Made by a program: the position numbers and the translations under genes. The notes below the pieces were generated by a model that saw only the letters and a program-made list of their open reading frames with translations, was not told where the DNA came from and made no database searches. This document shows, piece by piece, positions 58,573 through 64,000 of a stretch of 64,000 nucleotides of DNA (position 1 is its first letter; the number at the start of each line of letters is the position of its first letter). This stretch comes from Sphaerisporangium viridialbum (GTDB lineage Bacteria; Actinomycetota; Actinomycetes; Streptosporangiales; Streptosporangiaceae), in assembly GCF_049674955.1 (NCBI RefSeq), contig NZ_CP187232.1, forward strand, positions 9,858,001 to 9,922,000, read 5' to 3'.

Positions 58573-59952
58573 GTGAGTGCCGTCGACGTCGCGGCCGTCC
58601 CCATGACCGCCAAACGGCGGGGGGCGCAGCTTGCCATGCTCGCCTTCGCCGTCGCGATCGTCATGGTCGCCTACGCAAGCGTCGGGCTGGGCAGGAACGG
58701 CCAGGTCCCCGCGGGCATGCTGACCTACGGCCTCGGTCTGGGCGGCCTGATGCTCGCCGCGTACTTCGTGCTGGCCAAGTTCGCCCCCTGGGCCGACCCT
58801 CTGGTGCTTCCGCTGGTGACGCTCGTCAACGGCCTCGGCCTGGTGATGATCTACCGCATCGAGCAGTCGGCGCCGAAGCTGGCCTCCGCGAGCAACCAGC
58901 TCTTCTGGACCGCGCTCGGCGTCGTCATGTTCTCCGTCACGCTCATCGTGCTGCGTGACCACCGCGCCCTCCAGCGGATGACCTACACCGCGGGCTTCGT
59001 GGGCCTCGGGCTGCTGATCCTCCCTCTGTTGCCCCTCCTGGGCAAGGAGATCAACGGCGCCCGCATCTGGATCGGCGTCGGCGGGTTCTCCATCCAGCCG
59101 GGCGAGTTCGCCAAGCTGGCCCTGGTCGTCTTCTTCGCCGGCTACCTCGTCGCCAAGCGCGACGTGCTCGCGCTCGCCGGGCGCCGCCTGCTCATGATCG
59201 ACCTGCCGCGCGCCCGCGACCTCGGCCCCGTGCTCATCACCTGGGTGGTCAGCGTCGGCGTGCTGGTCATGGAGAAGGACCTCGGCACCTCGCTCCTGCT
59301 GTTCGGCGCGTTCATCGCGATGCTCTACATCGCCACGCAGCGCACCTCCTGGGTGCTCATCGGCGTCCTGCTGTTCATCGGCGGCGCGTTCGTCGCCGGC
59401 CAGCTGTTCAGCCATGTCGAGGCCCGCTTCGACGTGTGGCTCGACCCGAGTTCCAACGAGCTCTACAACCGCGACGGCGGCAGCAGCTATCAGCTCATGC
59501 AGGGCCTGTTCGGCATGGGGTCCGGCGGCATCCTCGGCACCGGCCTCGGTCAGGGGCACCCCGACCTGATCCCGCTGTCGTTCTCCGACTTCATCTTCCC
59601 CGCCACCGGCGAGGAACTCGGCCTCACCGGCCTGATGGCGCTGCTGATGGTGTACGCCCTGATCGTCGAGCGCGGCCTGCGTACGGCCATCGCGGCCCGT
59701 GACCCCTTCAGCAAGCTCCTGGCGGGCGGCATCTCGTTCATCCTGGCGTGGCAGATCTTCATCATCGTCGGTGGTGTGACCAACCTGATTCCCCTTACTG
59801 GCCTGGTCACGCCGTTCATGTCGCAGGGCGGCTCCGCCCTCCTGGCTAACTGGATCCTTATCGCCTTGCTGGTACGCATGTCAGACGCCGCACGGCGCCC
59901 GCCGCCGCAAGCCATCCAGGACGAGGGACTGACGCAGGTGTTTCAGCGATGA
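58573..59952 (+). CDS. rodA: SEDS-family peptidoglycan polymerase RodA/FtsW
   Basis: 459 residues, ten helices. SEDS motifs: GARIWIGVGGFSIQPGEFAKLALVVFFAGYL, EKDLGTSLLLFGAFI, and DFIFPATGEELGLTG, which includes the catalytic Asp-like segment. It polymerises lipid II; pbpA, encoded next, provides the transpeptidase. GTG start directly after the previous TAA. Order and motifs identify it as the operon RodA. Confidence 0.96.
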   Translation: MSAVDVAAVPMTAKRRGAQLAMLAFAVAIVMVAYASVGLGRNGQVPAGMLTYGLGLGGLMLAAYFVLAKFAPWADPLVLPLVTLVNGLGLVMIYRIEQSAPKLASASNQLFWTALGVVMFSVTLIVLRDHRALQRMTYTAGFVGLGLLILPLLPLLGKEINGARIWIGVGGFSIQPGEFAKLALVVFFAGYLVAKRDVLALAGRRLLMIDLPRARDLGPVLITWVVSVGVLVMEKDLGTSLLLFGAFIAMLYIATQRTSWVLIGVLLFIGGAFVAGQLFSHVEARFDVWLDPSSNELYNRDGGSSYQLMQGLFGMGSGGILGTGLGQGHPDLIPLSFSDFIFPATGEELGLTGLMALLMVYALIVERGLRTAIAARDPFSKLLAGGISFILAWQIFIIVGGVTNLIPLTGLVTPFMSQGGSALLANWILIALLVRMSDAARRPPPQAIQDEGLTQVFQR

Positions 59953-61397
59953 ACGGCACGCTCAAGCGCGCCTCCGTAGCCTGCCTGCTCATGTTCGGCC
60001 TGCTGATGATCAACATCAACTACCTGCAGGCGGTCAAGGCCGACGAGCTGCGCACCGACAACCGGAACACGCGGAGCTTCTTCGCCCGCTACCAGACCGA
60101 GCGCGGCATGATCACCGCCGGCGGCGAGACGCTGGCCAAGTCGGTCGATGTCGGCGGCACCTTCAGGTTCCAGCGCAAGTACACCGACGGCCCGGTCTAC
60201 GCTCCCGTCATCGGCTTCTTCGCCCCTGAGAGCGCGTCGGGCATCGAGGGCGCCGAGAACAAGTACCTCGACGGCACCCACCCCGACCTGTTCGTCCGCC
60301 GCACGGTCGACCTGATCACGAGCAAGCCGACCCGGGGCGCCGCCGTAGACCTCACGCTGGTGCCCAAGGCCCAGAAGGTCGCCTACGAGGACATGCAGAG
60401 GAGCGGCAAGCGCGGCGCCGTGGTGGCAATCGACCCGAAGACCGGCGCGATCCTCACCATGGTGTCGCTGCCGACCTTCGACCCGAACACCATGGCGGCC
60501 CCCGACAAGGCCAAGGCCGCGAGGGCCTACAACAAGCTCGACAAGGACGACAACAAGCCCCTGCTGAACCGCGCCATCTCGACGACCTTCGCCCCCGGCT
60601 CGACGTTCAAGGTGGTCACCTCGGCGGCGTACCTCAGCGAGGACACCTCGCGCAACGCCCAGACCGAGGTGGACGCGCCCAACGTCCTGCCGCTGCCCGG
60701 CACCAACATCAGCCTGCCCAACTACCACGGCGAGTCCTGCGGCGGCCGCGCGACGCTCGTCGCCGCCCTGACGATCTCGTGCAACACGGCGTTCGGCACG
60801 ATGGGCCTCGAAATGGGCTACGACAAGCTCAAGGAGCAGGCGGGCAAGTTCGGCATCGGCCAGCCCATGGCGATCCCGCTGGACGTGGTCGCGAGCGACA
60901 TCGGCCCGGACGAGGGCAAGGCCGCGCTGGCGCAGACCTCGATCGGCCAGCGCAGCAACCAGATCACACCGCTGCAGATGGCCATGGTGGCCGCCAGCGT
61001 CGCCAACGAGGGCAAGGTCATGAAGCCCTACCTCGTGAACAAGATCGTCAGCCCCGACGGCGACGAGATCGACAGCGCGCGGCCCCAGGAGCTCGACGAG
61101 GCCGTCACTCCGGAGGTCGCCGGCGAGCTCCGCGAGATGATGATCAGCGTGGTGCAGAACGGCACCGGCAAGGCCGCCCAGCTCCCCGGCATCACCGTGG
61201 CCGGCAAGACCGGAACCGCCGAGACCGCCAAGGGTCAGGCGTCGCACGCCTGGTTCATCGCCTTCGCGCCCGCCGAGGACCCCAAGGTCGCCGTCGCGGT
61301 GTTCGTCGAGTCCGGCAGCGCCGGCAACGACGCGACCGGCGGCGCGGTCGCCGCGCCCATCGCGCACGACGTCATGCAGGCGGTGCTCGGGCAGTGA
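59949..61397 (+). CDS. pbpA: PbpA: class B penicillin-binding protein
   Basis: 482 residues. One N-terminal helix (VACLLMFGLLMININYLQAV), then a PBP dimerisation module and the transpeptidase with SxxK as STFK (in APGSTFKVV), SxN as SCN (in LTISCNTAFG) and KTG as KTGT (in VAGKTGTAE). It cross-links glycan strands. ATGA overlap with rodA and a GTGA overlap with pknA show tight coupling. Confidence 0.97.
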   Translation: MNGTLKRASVACLLMFGLLMININYLQAVKADELRTDNRNTRSFFARYQTERGMITAGGETLAKSVDVGGTFRFQRKYTDGPVYAPVIGFFAPESASGIEGAENKYLDGTHPDLFVRRTVDLITSKPTRGAAVDLTLVPKAQKVAYEDMQRSGKRGAVVAIDPKTGAILTMVSLPTFDPNTMAAPDKAKAARAYNKLDKDDNKPLLNRAISTTFAPGSTFKVVTSAAYLSEDTSRNAQTEVDAPNVLPLPGTNISLPNYHGESCGGRATLVAALTISCNTAFGTMGLEMGYDKLKEQAGKFGIGQPMAIPLDVVASDIGPDEGKAALAQTSIGQRSNQITPLQMAMVAASVANEGKVMKPYLVNKIVSPDGDEIDSARPQELDEAVTPEVAGELREMMISVVQNGTGKAAQLPGITVAGKTGTAETAKGQASHAWFIAFAPAEDPKVAVAVFVESGSAGNDATGGAVAAPIAHDVMQAVLGQ

Positions 61398-62830
61398 CCT
61401 TCGCCAACCGGGAGCTGAGCAACCGCTACCGGCTGACCGCTCGCATCGCGACCGGCGGCATGGGGGAGGTCTGGCGCGCGTCCGACCGGCTTCTGGGCCG
61501 GGAGGTCGCGGTCAAGCTCCTGCGCCAGCACGTGGCCGCGGACCCTGAGTTCCGCGAGCGCTTCCGCAACGAGGCGCGCATCACCGCCGGCCTGGCCGAC
61601 TCCGGCATCGCCCAGGTCTTCGACTACGGCGAGCAGGACGACATCGCCTACCTGGTGATGGAGCTGGTCCCCGGCGAGCCGCTGGCGGCGATACTGGCCC
61701 GCAACGGCACGCTGAGCCCCGAGGTCACCCTCGACGTGATCGGCCAGACGGCACGGGCGCTGCACACCGCACACCGGTCGGGCATCATCCACCGCGACAT
61801 CAAGCCGGGTAACATCCTCGTCACCGAGACCGGGATCATCAAGGTCACCGACTTCGGCATCGCGCGGGCCCTCGAAGGCTCCCGCATGACCATGACGGGC
61901 ACCGTGCTCGGCACCGCGCAGTACGTCAGCCCTGAGCAGGCCTCGGGCAGCGCCCTGACCCCGTCGACCGACATCTACTCCCTCGGCGTCGTGGCGTACG
62001 AGTGCCTCGCGGGGCGGCCGCCCTTCACGGCGCCCAACCAGGTGGCCATCGCCCTGCTCCACATGAACGAGCAGGTGCCCCCGCTACCCGACAGCGTGCC
62101 GAAGCCCGTCCGCGACCTGGTCATGGCCATGCTCGCGAAGAGCCCCGACCACCGGCCCGCCACCACGCGCGAGCTGGCCGACCGGGCGATGGTGCTGCGC
62201 GACTCGCTCTCCACCCCGAGCGCCTCCCAGCTGAGCATGCTCACCGATCCGTCCGGTTTCGCCGTCCGCGAAGCGCTGGAGCAGTCGGGAGCGCTCGACC
62301 AGCCGGGCGACCCGTTCGCCGGCCTGTACGAGACCACCGGCACGGCCGTCCCGCCGCGCACCTCCACGCGCATCGGGCATCCCCCCGCGGGCCCCCGGAG
62401 CACGCGTCCGGCGGCGGCGCCGAGGCGCAGGCGCAAGCGCGCGGCGATCGGGTTCTTCGCCGCGGCGGGCTGTGCGGCCGCGGTCGGATTCGGGGCCCTG
62501 GCGGCGGGCGGGCTCCCTGAGCTGGGGCTCAACAGCGGCCCCTCGCAGCCGCTCAACCCGACGACCGGCGATCCCACGCGATCGTCGTCCCCGTCGAAGC
62601 CCGCGACGACACCGCTTCGACCGAAACCCGTGAAGTCTGTCAAGCCCACGGTGTCACGGTCGGCTACGGTAAGCACATCGGCTACACCGACTCAGGAGCG
62701 TACGCCGACGCCCACTCCGTCTCCTAGTCCAACCCCTACTCCGACGCCCACACCGACCCCCACGCCGAGTGAGACGCCAAGCCCCAGCTCATCCGCAAGC
62801 ACCACAATCCCCCCGAACGGGGAGACGTAA
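61394..62830 (+). CDS. pknA: Ser/Thr protein kinase PknA-like
   Basis: 478 residues from GTG 61394 (GTGA overlap). Hanks kinase: IATGGMGEVWRAS (P loop), AVKLL (Lys), HRDIKPGNIL, TDFGIARAL, GTAQYVSPEQ (activation loop APE equivalent). A long Pro/Ser linker, then one membrane helix (IGFFAAAGCAAAVGFGALAAG) and a Thr-Pro rich outside tail (PTPTPTPTP...). In mycobacteria PknA phosphorylates division and wall proteins. PASTA domains are absent. Confidence 0.95.
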   Translation: MTFANRELSNRYRLTARIATGGMGEVWRASDRLLGREVAVKLLRQHVAADPEFRERFRNEARITAGLADSGIAQVFDYGEQDDIAYLVMELVPGEPLAAILARNGTLSPEVTLDVIGQTARALHTAHRSGIIHRDIKPGNILVTETGIIKVTDFGIARALEGSRMTMTGTVLGTAQYVSPEQASGSALTPSTDIYSLGVVAYECLAGRPPFTAPNQVAIALLHMNEQVPPLPDSVPKPVRDLVMAMLAKSPDHRPATTRELADRAMVLRDSLSTPSASQLSMLTDPSGFAVREALEQSGALDQPGDPFAGLYETTGTAVPPRTSTRIGHPPAGPRSTRPAAAPRRRRKRAAIGFFAAAGCAAAVGFGALAAGGLPELGLNSGPSQPLNPTTGDPTRSSSPSKPATTPLRPKPVKSVKPTVSRSATVSTSATPTQERTPTPTPSPSPTPTPTPTPTPTPSETPSPSSSASTTIPPNGET

Positions 62831-62912
62831 TGCGGCGCGGGGTCGATGATGGACACCGGCAGCCGCACCGCGGGCCGGTACCCAAGATGAACGGCAAGGG
62901 ACAGTGCAGGAA

Positions 62913-64000
<1,088 letters not shown>

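Overview
The window is one contiguous piece of a very high-GC actinomycete chromosome, most likely from Streptosporangiaceae or a close relative (Nonomuraea, Streptosporangium, Sphaerisporangium type). The grounds are base composition, frequent GTG starts, many 4-base GTGA or ATGA overlaps, a bacterial proteasome activator, LCP, MauE and MinD families typical of mycelial actinobacteria, and the order fhaA-fhaB-pstP-rodA-pbpA-pknA-pknB at the right end. In actinobacteria that cluster lies near oriC, so the window probably sits in the origin-proximal core. No searches could be run, so family names rest on motifs and remembered family features.

Left part (1-8.8 kb) is accessory-like. It holds a truncated NarL-type regulator, a MaoC hydratase, an F420-type PPOX oxidoreductase, a secreted guanyl-type ribonuclease followed directly by a barstar-like inhibitor, a secreted phospholipase A2, a DUF1801 protein and a secreted ricin-B lectin. 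The lectin and a quinone-oxidoreductase-like enzyme lie between an intact tRNA-Ser(GCU) and a 72-bp copy of its 3' half, the layout left by a tRNA-targeted integrative element, but no integrase remains. A 45-bp perfect palindrome and a divergent yceI/marR pair follow.

The middle (8.8-31 kb) mixes metabolism with unknown lineage-specific modules: an acyl-CoA ligase, a SigE-family sigma factor, a Cys-rich protein coupled to a MauE-like membrane protein, an AAA ATPase flanked by a repeated 14-bp motif, an M15 lipoprotein, a MazG-like protein, a three-gene GTGA-coupled operon of small unknown proteins divergent from an HTH-TPR regulator, a Nudix-NYN fusion, a permease/TIGR03943 pair, tRNA-Ser(UGA), a MinD-like ATPase with a long repeat-rich N-terminus, bpa, cspA, serS and pheA.

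29-46 kb is envelope and signalling: two polyprenol-dependent glycosyltransferases, a GT2 transferase, a giant alkaline-phosphatase-like membrane protein, a STAS antagonist, an OmpR/kinase pair, a short YidC-like insertase behind two tiny membrane proteins, arginine deiminase, an RsbW-like ATPase beside a PAS-GAF kinase, and an Ogt-type methyltransferase. 46-55 kb has a TPP-riboswitch-controlled HMP transporter (cytX), a decayed second TPP aptamer, a FAD oxidase, rhodanese, an Fpg/Nei glycosylase, an LCP protein, two coupled CNNM/CorC proteins and an MFS exporter. A triplicated terminator array follows tRNA-Leu(CAG). The window closes with the cell-wall Ser/Thr kinase operon, in which FHA adaptors, phosphatase PstP, SEDS polymerase, class B PBP and kinases PknA/PknB are translated as coupled genes; pknB runs off the right edge.
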